64,000 bases of DNA from positions 1 through 64,000 of the forward strand of contig NZ_BCRG01000003.1 of the NCBI RefSeq assembly GCF_001552475.1, given 5' to 3'. A model generated the notes under the pieces. That model saw nothing but the letters and a program-made list of their open reading frames with translations, did not search any database and was not told the origin of the DNA. This stretch comes from Microbacterium oleivorans NBRC 103075 (lineage in GTDB: Bacteria; Actinomycetota; Actinomycetes; Actinomycetales; Microbacteriaceae). The first letter of the stretch is position 1; each line of letters begins with the position of its first letter. Made by a program: the position numbers and the translations under genes. Positions 27,606 through 37,818 of this stretch are shown here, piece after piece.

Positions 27606-29762
27606 ATGCCGACCACGGCAGCCACCGCCCCCAAGACCGCCGCTCGGCGTCGCCGGGGATCATCGTCGCGTCGAGACGACGAAGCCCCCCTCATCCCGAT
27701 CCTCGCCCGCAAGGTCCGCGAGGTCGAGGCGAAGGCGCAGCGCGGAAAGCTGGGGCCGACCAACCGCGTCAAGTTCCAGGTGATCGCCTTCCTCGTCCGC
27801 GAGGAACGCGCCCGTGTCAAGGCCGCGACCGACATCGCCGACGGCGCCCGCGCCGAGCTGCTCAAGCGGCTCGACGGTGTCGCGACGATCCTCGCCAAGA
27901 CGGCAGCGCGCGACACTTCGCTGATCCAGCTGCTCGAGGTCGACCAGGCGACGTCGCCCGTCGCCCGTCGGATGCGGCGCGACTGGCTGATCGAATCGGG
28001 TGCCGATCTCCCCGAAGACGAGCTGATCATCACGGACGCGAAGCCGGCGCAGGCTCCGGTCGTTCCCGAGGGTGTCGTGGACCGTCAGGTGGTGCCTCCG
28101 CAGATCGAGGCGCGCAAGGAGTCCAATCCCTTCCTCGCCCCCGACAGCGCGCTCCGCGCCGCCGGTCCGACGCCGCGTCGTCGTCTCGACGGCTGGGAGC
28201 TCATGGGGCCCCTCTACAAGGCGTTCGAGATCGGTGCCGGTGGCGGTGCCGCCTCCATGGACCTGCCGCCTCTGCCCGAGTTCGATCGGCTGTCGCCCAA
28301 GGGCCTCGATGTCATGCCGCACCAGTCGCGGTTCCTCGAAGCCGTCCGCACCGGACACCGCAGCTTCCTCCTCGCCGACGAGCCGGGCCTCGGCAAGACC
28401 GCGCAGTCGGTGCTGGCGGCATCCGTCGCCAACGCGTACCCGCTGCTGGTCGTCGTCCCGAACGTCGTCAAGATGAACTGGGCGCGCGAAGTGCAGCGGT
28501 GGACCCCGCAGCGTCGCGCGACGGTCATCCAGGGCGACGGCGAGACGATGGACGCCTTCGCGGACATCTTCATCGTCAACTACGAGATCCTCGACCGTCA
28601 CCTGTCGTGGCTCGGCTCGATCGGCCTCAAGGGCATGGTCGTCGACGAGGCCCACTTCATCAAGAACCTGACCTCGCAGCGCTCCCGGAACGTCCTGGCC
28701 CTCGCCGGACGCATTCGCGAGCAGGTGCGGGACCCGCTCCTGCTGGCGCTCACGGGTACCCCGCTCATCAACGATGTCGAGGACTTCGACGCCATCTGGC
28801 GTTTCCTCGGCTGGACCAACGGCGAGAAGCCCGGTCCCGACCTCATGGCCCGCCTCGACGAGACCGGCCTCACGCCGGCTGACAAGGCGTTCTATCCCGA
28901 GGCCCGCTCCGCCGTGATCTCGATGGGCATCGTCCGCCGGAAGAAGAAGGACGTCGCCGCCGACCTCCCCGACAAGCTCGTCGCTGACCTCCCCGTCGAG
29001 CTCGACGACGAGTTCGGTCGCTCGATCCGCGCCGCCGAGCGCGAGCTCGGTGACCGCCTGGCTGCAAAGTACCGCCGCATCCTCGAAGCGCGCGGCGACC
29101 GTGTCGTCCGCGGCGACGTCGACGAGGACATCGTGCGCCTCGTCGCCCATGGCGAGCTCGAAGAGGCGAAGGCAGCGGGCAGCGGCTCCGAGAACGTCTT
29201 CACGATGGTGCGCCGCATCGGCCAGGCGAAGGCGCATCTCGCCGCCGACTACGCGGTGCAGCTGCAGCGCTCGGTCGGCAAGGTGGTCTTCTTCGCCAAG
29301 CACATCGACGTGATGGATGCCGCCGAGGCGCACTTCGCATCGGCGGGGCTGCGCACCGTCTCGATTCGAGGCGACCAGACGACGCCGGTCCGCCAGCAGG
29401 CCATCGACGACTTCAACGGCCAGCCGGATGTTGCGATCGCCGTGTGTTCGTTGACGGCCGCCGGTGTCGGCCTCAACCTGCAGGCCGCGTCTAACGTCGT
29501 GCTCGCCGAGCTCAGCTGGACAGCAGCCGAGCAGACCCAGGCGATCGACCGCGTGCACCGGATCGGTCAGGGCGAGCCCGTCACCGCGTGGCGGATCATC
29601 GCGGCGCACACGATCGACACGAAGATCGCCGAGCTGATCGACAGCAAGCAGGGCCTCGCCCAGCGAGCCCTCGACGGTGACGCGGTCGACCCGACGTCCA
29701 GCGACTCCGTGCAGCTGTCGGCGCTGATGCACCTGCTCCGGCAGTCCCTCGGAGCCGCCTGA
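27606..29762 (+). CDS. SNF2-family DEAD/DEAH-box helicase
   Basis: This is a predicted DNA translocase of 718 residues. About 220 N-terminal residues, basic then helical, precede a SNF2 core with motif I DEPGLGKT at 258-265, motif II DEAH at 347-350, LTGTPLIND (motif III), and a C-terminal RecA lobe ending in motif VI QAIDRVHRIGQ. The overall look is SMARCAL1/HARP-like or HepA-like rather than Swi2 remodellers. It may act in fork or transcription-complex remodelling; the substrate is not predictable. It has its own promoter and a structured leader. pfkA follows with a separate ribosome site. Confidence 0.87.
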   Translation: MPTTAATAPKTAARRRRGSSSRRDDEAPLIPILARKVREVEAKAQRGKLGPTNRVKFQVIAFLVREERARVKAATDIADGARAELLKRLDGVATILAKTAARDTSLIQLLEVDQATSPVARRMRRDWLIESGADLPEDELIITDAKPAQAPVVPEGVVDRQVVPPQIEARKESNPFLAPDSALRAAGPTPRRRLDGWELMGPLYKAFEIGAGGGAASMDLPPLPEFDRLSPKGLDVMPHQSRFLEAVRTGHRSFLLADEPGLGKTAQSVLAASVANAYPLLVVVPNVVKMNWAREVQRWTPQRRATVIQGDGETMDAFADIFIVNYEILDRHLSWLGSIGLKGMVVDEAHFIKNLTSQRSRNVLALAGRIREQVRDPLLLALTGTPLINDVEDFDAIWRFLGWTNGEKPGPDLMARLDETGLTPADKAFYPEARSAVISMGIVRRKKKDVAADLPDKLVADLPVELDDEFGRSIRAAERELGDRLAAKYRRILEARGDRVVRGDVDEDIVRLVAHGELEEAKAAGSGSENVFTMVRRIGQAKAHLAADYAVQLQRSVGKVVFFAKHIDVMDAAEAHFASAGLRTVSIRGDQTTPVRQQAIDDFNGQPDVAIAVCSLTAAGVGLNLQAASNVVLAELSWTAAEQTQAIDRVHRIGQGEPVTAWRIIAAHTIDTKIAELIDSKQGLAQRALDGDAVDPTSSDSVQLSALMHLLRQSLGAA

Positions 29763-29855
29763 ACGCGCTCCGCTGGCAGGCGCTGCCTCCGCGACGCTAG
29801 TGTCGTGGAGGCAGCGTCGCCCCCAGCATCAACCCGAATCACCAAAGGACGTCTC

Positions 29856-30884
29856 ATGAAGATCGGTATCCTCACGAGCGGCGGCGACTGCCCCGGCCTG
29901 AACGCCGTCATCCGAGGCATCGTGCTGAAGGGCACGACGACCTACGACATCGAGTTCGTCGGGATTCGTGACGGCTGGCGCGGCGTCGTCGACGGTGATT
30001 TCTTCCCCCTCACCCGCCACGAGGTGAAGGGGTTGTCGAAGGTCGGCGGCACGATCCTCGGCACGAGCCGCACGAACCCCTACGAGGGCCCGCGCGGCGG
30101 GGCTGAGAACATCTCGAAGACCATGTACGGCCACCGCCTCGACGGCATCGTCGCGATCGGCGGCGAGGGCACCCTTGCGGCCGCCGACCGTCTCCACAAG
30201 GACGGCATCAACGTCCTGGGTGTGCCGAAGACGATCGACAACGACCTGCACGCGACCGACTACTCGTTCGGGTTCGACACGGCCGTCAACATCGCCACGG
30301 AGGCGATGGACCGCCTGCGCACGACCGGCGATTCGCACCAGCGCTGCATGGTCGCCGAGGTCATGGGCCGCCACGTCGGATGGATCGCTCTGCACTCCGG
30401 GATCGCCGCGGGTGCGCACGTCATCTGCATCCCCGAGAACCCGATGTCGATCGACGACATCGCCGAGCAGGTCACCAAGGCGCATGACCGCGGTCGCGCT
30501 CCCCTCGTCGTCGTGTCCGAGGGCTTCACGCTCACCGGCATGGACGAAGCGTTCAGCGACAAGGGACTCGACGCGTTCAACCGTCCCCGACTCGGCGGCA
30601 TCAGCGAGATCCTCGCGCCCGAGATCGAGCGCATCACGGGCATCGAGACCCGCTCGACCGTCCTCGGTCACATTCAGCGCGGCGGCTCGCCTTCGGGCTT
30701 CGATCGTGTCCTCGCGACGCGACTGGGCCTCCACGCCGCCGACGCGATCGTCGACGGCGCATGGGGGCAGATGGTCGCCATGCAGGGCACCGAGATCGTC
30801 CGCGTCCCCTTCGCCGAGGCGCTGGGCTCGCTTCACACCGTGCCGCCGCACCGCTACGAAGAAGCCGCGGCGCTGTTCGGTTGA
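29856..30884 (+). CDS. pfkA: 6-phosphofructokinase
   Basis: It phosphorylates fructose 6-phosphate in glycolysis. The 342-residue protein has the opening ILTSGGDCPGLN, GGEGT at 102-106, and PKTIDNDL at 124-131 with the catalytic aspartates. E. coli numbering position 104 is Gly here, typical of ATP users, while the 124-equivalent is Lys (PKTIDND), typical of PPi users. This Gly/Lys mix is known in actinobacterial ATP-dependent enzymes such as that of Streptomyces. AAAGGACG precedes the ATG at 29856. A strong terminator follows. Confidence 0.93.
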   Translation: MKIGILTSGGDCPGLNAVIRGIVLKGTTTYDIEFVGIRDGWRGVVDGDFFPLTRHEVKGLSKVGGTILGTSRTNPYEGPRGGAENISKTMYGHRLDGIVAIGGEGTLAAADRLHKDGINVLGVPKTIDNDLHATDYSFGFDTAVNIATEAMDRLRTTGDSHQRCMVAEVMGRHVGWIALHSGIAAGAHVICIPENPMSIDDIAEQVTKAHDRGRAPLVVVSEGFTLTGMDEAFSDKGLDAFNRPRLGGISEILAPEIERITGIETRSTVLGHIQRGGSPSGFDRVLATRLGLHAADAIVDGAWGQMVAMQGTEIVRVPFAEALGSLHTVPPHRYEEAAALFG

Positions 30885-30909
30885 CCCGCGCCGATCACAG
30901 GTCGCACAC

Positions 30910-30950
30910 AACACCCCGGGGGAGCCAAGGCTCCACCCCGGGGTGTTTCG
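30910..30950. terminator. Intrinsic terminator after pfkA
   Basis: AACACCCCGGGG pairs with CCCCGGGGTGTT, extended inward by GAGCC/GGCTC with small bulges, then TTTCGG. It is likely to work for pfkA and for the convergent msrB transcript. Confidence 0.8.
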
Positions 30951-30992
30951 GTGTGATCTACGGCCCGCCCAGGCGGTCGCGACCTCCTCGAA

Positions 30993-31403
30993 TCAGGCCT
31001 CGTCGGCCTTGGGCTGGAACGACAGTGACAGCGAGTTCATGCAGTACCGGTCGCCGGTCGGCGTGCCGAACCCGTCGGGGAACACGTGCCCCAGGTGCGA
31101 ACCGCAGTTCGCGCAGCGCACCTCTGTGCGCACCATGCCGTGGCTGTTGTCCTCGATGAGTTCGACCGCCTCGGGACGTACGGACTCGTAGAAGCTCGGC
31201 CATCCGCAGTGCGAGTCGAACTTGGTTCCGCTCTGGAACAGCTCCGATCCGCACGCGGCGCAGGCGTACAGTCCGGCGCGGTCCTCGTCGAGGAGCTCGC
31301 CGGTCCAGGCGCGCTCCGTCCCGGCTTGGCGCAGGACGGCAAACTGCTCGTCCGTCAGTTCTTCACGCCACTGCTCGTCGGTCTTCTCCACGCGATAGCT
31401 CAT
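30993..31403 (-). CDS. msrB: Peptide-methionine (R)-S-oxide reductase
   Basis: It repairs oxidised methionine (R isomer) in proteins. The 136-residue protein shows zinc-binding CxxC pairs in CAACG and CANCGSHLGHVF, the SHCGWPSFY motif, and catalytic Cys121 in RYCMNSLSL. GGAAGGAAG precedes the ATG. No msrA is adjacent. It diverges from the DUF3263 gene. Confidence 0.95.
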   Translation of the reverse strand: MSYRVEKTDEQWREELTDEQFAVLRQAGTERAWTGELLDEDRAGLYACAACGSELFQSGTKFDSHCGWPSFYESVRPEAVELIEDNSHGMVRTEVRCANCGSHLGHVFPDGFGTPTGDRYCMNSLSLSFQPKADEA

Positions 31404-31490
31404 GTGTTCTTCCTTCCCTCGTCCTATTCAACCGGACGAACCGCGCGGATGTTCCGCGGTGTCGCCCGATGTCGGTCGTACGGTGGGGGA

Positions 31491-31751
31491 GTGCCCCTTT
31501 CCGACCGTGATCGCGCCGTGCTCGACTTCGAGGCGCACTGGCACGGGCACTCGGGAGCGAAGGAGGAAGCGCTCCGGGCCGAGCTCGCGCTGACGCCCGC
31601 ACGCTACTACCAGCTCTTGGGTCGCATCCTCGAATCCGCGGATGCCGTCGCCCACGACCCGGTCCTCGTCCACCGCCTGCGGCGCCTCCATGCCGCGCAG
31701 GAGCGCGAGCGTCGCAGCCGCGCCAGGGTCCTCCCGGCCTCGGCCCGGTAG
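31491..31751 (+). CDS. DUF3263 small protein
   Basis: The 86-residue protein has a helix-turn-helix look: DRAVLDFEAHWHGHSGAKEEALRAELALTPARYYQLLGRIL, interrupted by turns. This matches the actinobacterial DUF3263 family, often considered DNA-binding. The GTG start is six bases after TACGGT, a leaderless arrangement. Its TAG stop is part of the TAGCAT box of the next gene. Confidence 0.82.
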   Translation: MPLSDRDRAVLDFEAHWHGHSGAKEEALRAELALTPARYYQLLGRILESADAVAHDPVLVHRLRRLHAAQERERRSRARVLPASAR

Positions 31752-31754
31752 CAT
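31749..31754 (+). promoter_or_regulatory. -10 box overlapping the DUF3263 stop codon
   Basis: TAGCAT shares its first three bases with the upstream TAG stop and is followed by six bases and the GTG of the LytR_C gene. It suggests an internal leaderless promoter within a tightly packed pair. Confidence 0.5.
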
Positions 31755-31760
31755 TCTCGA

Positions 31761-32393
31761 GTGCCGTCTCCGACCTCCCCGCCCGAGCAAGAGCAGCCCG
31801 CCCCGACGGAACTCTCCGCCTCGACCGCGCGGCCCGCCATAAAGGACCGCTTCGACGACCTCCCCGCACGCACGTCGCGTGTCGGCGCGCACCGCGCGGA
31901 GGCCCCCCGCCTGCGCGTGGGTGTCATCGTGCTGTGGTCCGCCGTGGCGACCGTCGCCATCGTCGCCGCGGGTGTCTTCGGCACCTTGTTCGCGACGGGA
32001 CGGCTCGATCTGGCCCAGGCGTCGAAGCCGAGCGGCACGTCGCAGGTGGTGGCTCCGAAGGTGGACACGTCCTACGAGGTGCTCGTCCTGAACGCGACGA
32101 GCGAGTCGGGCCTCGCCGCTCAGGTACGTGACAAGGTCGTCGCAGCCGGCTGGGCGAAGGCCGACGTCGAGACGAGCAACGCGAGCGAGACGGACTTCCC
32201 GACCACGACGGTCTATTACGGCGCCCGCGCTGACGAGGCCGCCGCGCGTGGGCTCGCTGACGCGATCGGCGGAGCCGAGGTCTCTCTCGACGACTCCTAT
32301 CAGGTGGTCGCGCCGCCGGAGACGACCGCAGCGGGGGGCGCGAGCCGACCCCAGCTCGTGGTCATCGTGGGACTCGATTTCGGCACGGAATGA
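31761..32393 (+). CDS. LytR_C domain membrane protein
   Basis: The 210-residue protein has a Pro/Ser-rich cytoplasmic N-terminus with a basic patch (RVGAHRAEAPRLRV). One membrane helix lies near 55-77, and the extracellular C-terminal domain VLVLNATSESGLAAQVRDKV is the LytR_C fold. This domain is found at the end of LCP cell-wall ligases and as stand-alone envelope proteins in actinobacteria; its own activity is unclear. Pairing with a DUF3263 gene upstream is common in actinobacteria. The start is leaderless GTG. Confidence 0.83.
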   Translation: MPSPTSPPEQEQPAPTELSASTARPAIKDRFDDLPARTSRVGAHRAEAPRLRVGVIVLWSAVATVAIVAAGVFGTLFATGRLDLAQASKPSGTSQVVAPKVDTSYEVLVLNATSESGLAAQVRDKVVAAGWAKADVETSNASETDFPTTTVYYGARADEAAARGLADAIGGAEVSLDDSYQVVAPPETTAAGGASRPQLVVIVGLDFGTE

Positions 32394-32535
32394 CGCGGGT
32401 CGCGGCGGTGGCCGCCCTGCGTGTTTCGCCGTCGTAAACACTTCGGTTCCGGGGTGTCAACAAAGCCCGTAACGGCCTGTCGCAGCCTGACGGCGTGGTT
32501 AGCATTTCGATGTCCCACAGCTTCAGGAGATTCGC

Positions 32536-32739
32536 ATGACCCAGGGAACCGTCAAGTGGTTCAACGCCGAGAAGGGCTTCGGCTTCATCACCCTCGGTGA
32601 CGGACAGGACGTCTTCGTCCACTACTCCAACATCGACATGTCGGGCTTCCGCGTCCTCGAAGAGGGCCAGGCGGTCGAGTTCACCGTCGGCAGCGGGCAG
32701 AAGGGCCCGCAGGCCGAGTCCGTCCGCGTCGTCGCCTGA
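32536..32739 (+). CDS. cspA: Cold-shock protein
   Basis: This is a single OB-fold RNA chaperone of 67 residues with RNP1 KGFGFI and RNP2 VFVHY, beginning [13 protein letters not shown], a canonical CspA-type sequence. CAGGAGA precedes the ATG. Its upstream gap of about 140 bases holds a TAGCAT box near 32500 but no cold-box motif I can be sure of. Confidence 0.95.
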   Translation: MTQGTVKWFNAEKGFGFITLGDGQDVFVHYSNIDMSGFRVLEEGQAVEFTVGSGQKGPQAESVRVVA

Positions 32740-32797
32740 TCCTCGACGTGGGCTGCCCCGACGCAGCACCCGCAGCGCGCTCCGCTAGTCTGCACGC

Positions 32798-33850
32798 GTG
32801 ACCCGTCTCGCTGCCCCGCGCCTGTCCGCACTGGTGATCCTCGCGGTGCTGGCCGGCCCGCTCTCCGCGTGCACGCCCTCGCCCGAGGCTTCCGGAACGC
32901 CCTCGCCCGTGGCGACCTCGGAGCGTCCGCAGTCCACCCCGACCCCGACGCCACCGCCACCGCCACCGCCTACGACCGTGTCGGCGCCGTTGCGGGGGAC
33001 GGAGATGAGTGTGGCGGATGCCCGGCGCCCCGCGCTCTCGGTGAAGATCGACAACCACTACGACGCGAGGCCGCAGTACGGGATCGACCGGGCGGACATC
33101 GTCGTCGAGGAGCTCGTCGAGGGCGGGCTCACCCGCTACGTCGCCACCTGGCATTCCGACCTGCCGGCGGAAGTAGGACCGGTGCGGAGCATCCGCCCGA
33201 TGGATCCCGACATCGTCTCCCCGCTGGGCGGCATCATCGCCTACTCCGGCGGTCGTGCCCAGTTCGTCTCGATGATGCAGAAGAGCGGACTGCACAACGC
33301 CGTGCACGGCGGCGCGGACGACCGGTTCATGTACCGCACCGGGGAGCGTCGCGCACCTCACAACGTCATCCTGAAAGCGCCCCAGCTGGTCGCGGCATAC
33401 GACGACCTCGCCGCGCCGAAGGCTCAGTTCCGTTACACGGAGACGGGGGCGGCTCCGCTGTCCGGAACGAAGTCGGCCGGGATCGATCTCACGTTCTCGA
33501 GGGTGTCACCCCGTTCCTGGACGTGGGACCAGAAGTCGTCGACCTACGTGCGCTCCCAGCACGGTCGGGCCGACACCGCTGCCGGCGGTACACGCATCGC
33601 GGCGACGAACGTCCTCGTGCTGCGCGTCTCGATCGACGGGCGCTACGGCGATGTCCCGAAGACCGTCCTCGTCGGCTCCGGCAAGGGCACACTGTCCACA
33701 GGGGGATACGCCATGCCCGTCGTGTGGTCCAAGGAGTCACGGACGGCGCCGATCGTCCTGAAGGATGCCGCGGGCAGCGAGGTTCCACTGGGGATCGGGA
33801 AGACCTGGGTCGAGCTCGTTCCCACCGCGGGCGGCGTCGCGATCCGCTGA
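32798..33850 (+). CDS. DUF3048-family lipoprotein
   Basis: The 350-residue protein has a signal peptide with lipobox LSAC at Cys25 and a Pro/Thr-rich spacer (TPTPTPPPPPPPTT). A DUF3048 region follows with RPALSVKIDNHYDARPQYGIDRADIV, split at its turn, and EVGPVRSIRPMD. Bacillus YerB belongs to this family, whose role is unknown. Predicted anchored outside the membrane. The GTG start is six bases after TAGTCT (32786-32791), so it is leaderless. Confidence 0.87.
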   Translation: MTRLAAPRLSALVILAVLAGPLSACTPSPEASGTPSPVATSERPQSTPTPTPPPPPPPTTVSAPLRGTEMSVADARRPALSVKIDNHYDARPQYGIDRADIVVEELVEGGLTRYVATWHSDLPAEVGPVRSIRPMDPDIVSPLGGIIAYSGGRAQFVSMMQKSGLHNAVHGGADDRFMYRTGERRAPHNVILKAPQLVAAYDDLAAPKAQFRYTETGAAPLSGTKSAGIDLTFSRVSPRSWTWDQKSSTYVRSQHGRADTAAGGTRIAATNVLVLRVSIDGRYGDVPKTVLVGSGKGTLSTGGYAMPVVWSKESRTAPIVLKDAAGSEVPLGIGKTWVELVPTAGGVAIR

Positions 33851-33861
33851 CCTCCGATCGG

Positions 33862-33888
33862 CTTGCACTCCCTAGGGTCGAGTGCCAG
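33862..33888. promoter_or_regulatory. CIRCE-like HrcA operator 1 upstream of groEL
   Basis: CTTGCACTC-N9-GAGTGCCAG matches the CIRCE pattern TTAGCACTC-N9-GAGTGCTAA with a few changes. It lies about 100 bases before groEL and is followed by a second copy. Confidence 0.75.
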
Positions 33889-33894
33889 AATGAT

Positions 33895-35608
<1,714 letters not shown>

Positions 35609-35622
35609 TCCACCGCTGAGTA

Positions 35623-35662
35623 CGACGAAGGGCCCCTCCTCCGGGAGGGGCCCTTCGTCGTT
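35623..35662. terminator. Strong hairpin terminator after groEL
   Basis: Perfect 17-bp stem, arms 35623-35639 and 35644-35660, capped by a TCCG tetraloop. Only TT follows before C-rich sequence. It lies between convergent groEL and the WXG100 gene, so it can serve both. Confidence 0.85.
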
Positions 35663-35686
35663 CCCGGGTCGCCGTTCCCGGCTGCG

Positions 35687-35974
35687 TCAGCGGAACATAC
35701 CCGCGGCGGCCATCTCGGTCTGCGCGTACTGCTGACCGACGGTCCCGAGCGCCGTGCTGATGTCTGCGAGAGCGGCATCCAGCTCTCGCTGCGCGGCGCG
35801 CCAGCGCTCGACGACGGACTGGAAGGCGACCGACGCGCTGCCGGTCCACGACCCTTGCAGCTGCGTGAGGTGCCCGAGCATCGCGGCGGTCTCGGACTGC
35901 ACCCGGTCGCCCGTCGCCCGGATCGTGGAAGTGGCGGCGAGGACGGCGTCGCTGTCGACGGTGAAGGCGGTCAT
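35687..35974 (-). CDS. WXG100-family (ESAT-6-like) protein
   Basis: The 95-residue helical-hairpin protein has the central W-x-G turn in GSWTGSASVAF. It starts TAFTVDSDAVLAATSTI and ends without a YxxxD/E export motif that I can see. WXG100 proteins are usually exported by type VII (ESX) systems, but no ESX component is in this window. AAAGGAA precedes the ATG at 35974. It may be an orphan substrate or have a cytosolic role. Confidence 0.83.
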   Translation of the reverse strand: MTAFTVDSDAVLAATSTIRATGDRVQSETAAMLGHLTQLQGSWTGSASVAFQSVVERWRAAQRELDAALADISTALGTVGQQYAQTEMAAAGMFR

Positions 35975-36089
35975 GACGGTTCCTTTCGAATGAGATGCCG
36001 CCACGCTAGGAACCCCGAACGGCATCCGCAGCGGGCCCCACGCCTCTGGGGATGATCCCGTGCGTCGGCATCCTGGGGAGGAACCGGGC

Positions 36090-37730
36090 TCAGTCCTCGG
36101 TGCGGGCGGCGCGGGGGAGCGGCTGGGTCGCCAGGTCCACTGCTTCGCCGGCTGTCGCCCGGTCGATCGCGAGGGGGAGTGAGACCGTGAACGTCGCGCC
36201 GCCACCGGGGGTGTCGGTGACGTCGATCGTGCCCTGAAGCGTCGCGACGATCGAGGCGACGATCGAGAGCCCCAGTCCCGAGCCGCCGGTCTCGCGGGTG
36301 CGCGAGGAATCGGCACGCCAGAAGCGTTGGAAGATCTTGCTCCGGATCTGCTCCGGCACGCCCTCGCCGTGATCGGCGACGGAGATCCAGCCGCGTGCCG
36401 AGTCGAGGTCAGCGCCCACGAACAGCTCGATCGGTGAGCCCGGGGGCGTGTAGCGCCGGGCGTTGCCGAGGAGGTTCGCGACGACCTGGCGGATGCGATT
36501 CTCGTCGCCGAGCACGATCGGCGTGACACTCAGCGGCGGCTGCATCAGCACCGGCTCGGTCTCGAGCGTGGGGGACGCGGCATCCGTTCGAGGACGGCGT
36601 CGAAGAAGGCGCCCCGCGCCCGCGATCCCACCGCTCCGCTTCTTGGGGGAGGGATCCTGCGCGGCGAATACCGCGATCGGGACCGTGGAGGTGGGGGTGT
36701 GGCCGGTGAACGTGACTTCACGGTCGGGGGACGCGGCGCGCGCGTCGAGAGCGGCATCCCTCGCGATGGGGCGCAGATCGATCGGAACGACGGCGACATC
36801 GCGCTGCTCGTCGAGACGGGCGAGGGCGAGGAGGTCTTCGACGAGGGCGCCCATCCGGATCGCCTCCTTCTCGATGCGCTCCATGGCCTGCGCGGTCTGT
36901 TCGGGGTCGCCGATGGCGCCCATGCGGTACAGCTCGGCGTAGCCGCGCACGGTGACGAGGGGCGTGCGGAGTTCGTGGCTCGCGTCACCGATGAAACGCC
37001 GCATCCGTTCGACGGTTGAGTCGCGCTCGCCGAGGGCTTCGTCGATGCGTTCCAGCATCACGTTGATCGCCGTCTTCAGTCGCCCGACCTCGGTGCCCGG
37101 CGCGATGTCGCTCATGCGCTGACTGAAATCGCCCTTCGCGATCGTCATCGCGGTCGACTCCACCTGCCCGAGGCCGCGGAAGGCGAGGGTCACGAGGCCG
37201 CGGGTCAGAATCGCGCTGCACACGATGGTGAAGAGCGCCAGTGCCGTGTAGATGCCGATGTAGTTGGCGACAGTGCGGTTCACGTCGTTCAGGGGAAGTG
37301 CGACGAGCTGCGTGTAGTACTCGCGCGAACCTGCGATCGGCAGGGTGTCGACACTCGCCCGGTACCGCACGGTGCCGTCGGCCGATGTGAGGTCGAAGGG
37401 GGTGGTGCCGTCGAGCACGGTCTGGTCGAGGGCGAACGTCTCGGGGAACGCCGGCGGGGAGAGCGATGCGTCGCCGCCGGCGACCGCGAGGCGCTCTCCC
37501 TCGCCCTTGCCGCTGTAGACGGCGACGGAGAAGTCGGTCGGAGCGGCTGCGATCGGTGTGAACGTCGCCTCGCCGTCGTCGAGCGTCACGTTCATGAGGT
37601 TGCTGGCGATGTCGGTCGTGACGGTCTGCGTCAGCGACTGGTCGACGGCGCCGAGCTGGGCGTTGCGGAGGAAGATCATGGTCCCGACGCCTGCGGCGAT
37701 CATGCCGAAGGCGAGGATGCTGACGGTCAC
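36090..37730 (-). CDS. Two-component sensor histidine kinase
   Basis: The 546-residue membrane kinase has TM1 at the very start, an extracellular sensor of about 150 residues, and TM2 near 165-185. A HAMP domain follows, then the HisKA box DASHELRTPL, a long insertion (PTSTVPIAVFAAQDPSPKKR, partial) before the N box, and the ATPase with NLLGNARRY, DHGEGVP and GGSGLGLSIV. It is downstream of and cotranscribed with the OmpR-type regulator, resembling actinobacterial TcrY/TrcS pairs. The GTG at 37730 starts inside the expected cytoplasmic tail and has no ribosome site. An in-frame CTG at 37805, six bases after GGAGG, may be the real start. The signal sensed is unknown. Confidence 0.9.
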   Translation of the reverse strand: MTVSILAFGMIAAGVGTMIFLRNAQLGAVDQSLTQTVTTDIASNLMNVTLDDGEATFTPIAAAPTDFSVAVYSGKGEGERLAVAGGDASLSPPAFPETFALDQTVLDGTTPFDLTSADGTVRYRASVDTLPIAGSREYYTQLVALPLNDVNRTVANYIGIYTALALFTIVCSAILTRGLVTLAFRGLGQVESTAMTIAKGDFSQRMSDIAPGTEVGRLKTAINVMLERIDEALGERDSTVERMRRFIGDASHELRTPLVTVRGYAELYRMGAIGDPEQTAQAMERIEKEAIRMGALVEDLLALARLDEQRDVAVVPIDLRPIARDAALDARAASPDREVTFTGHTPTSTVPIAVFAAQDPSPKKRSGGIAGAGRLLRRRPRTDAASPTLETEPVLMQPPLSVTPIVLGDENRIRQVVANLLGNARRYTPPGSPIELFVGADLDSARGWISVADHGEGVPEQIRSKIFQRFWRADSSRTRETGGSGLGLSIVASIVATLQGTIDVTDTPGGGATFTVSLPLAIDRATAGEAVDLATQPLPRAARTED

Positions 37731-37818
37731 CCCGGTGACTTTGGTGCGCAGGCTGAGGCCACGCCACCAGTGGGTGACGCGGTCCTGCGATGCCGTCGGG
37801 CCCAGGGGGCGCCTCCGT

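Noticed and set aside
27660-29732. A 690-codon open frame opposite the SNF2 helicase gene
   Set aside because: Same shadow effect; helicase motifs on the plus strand are unmistakable.
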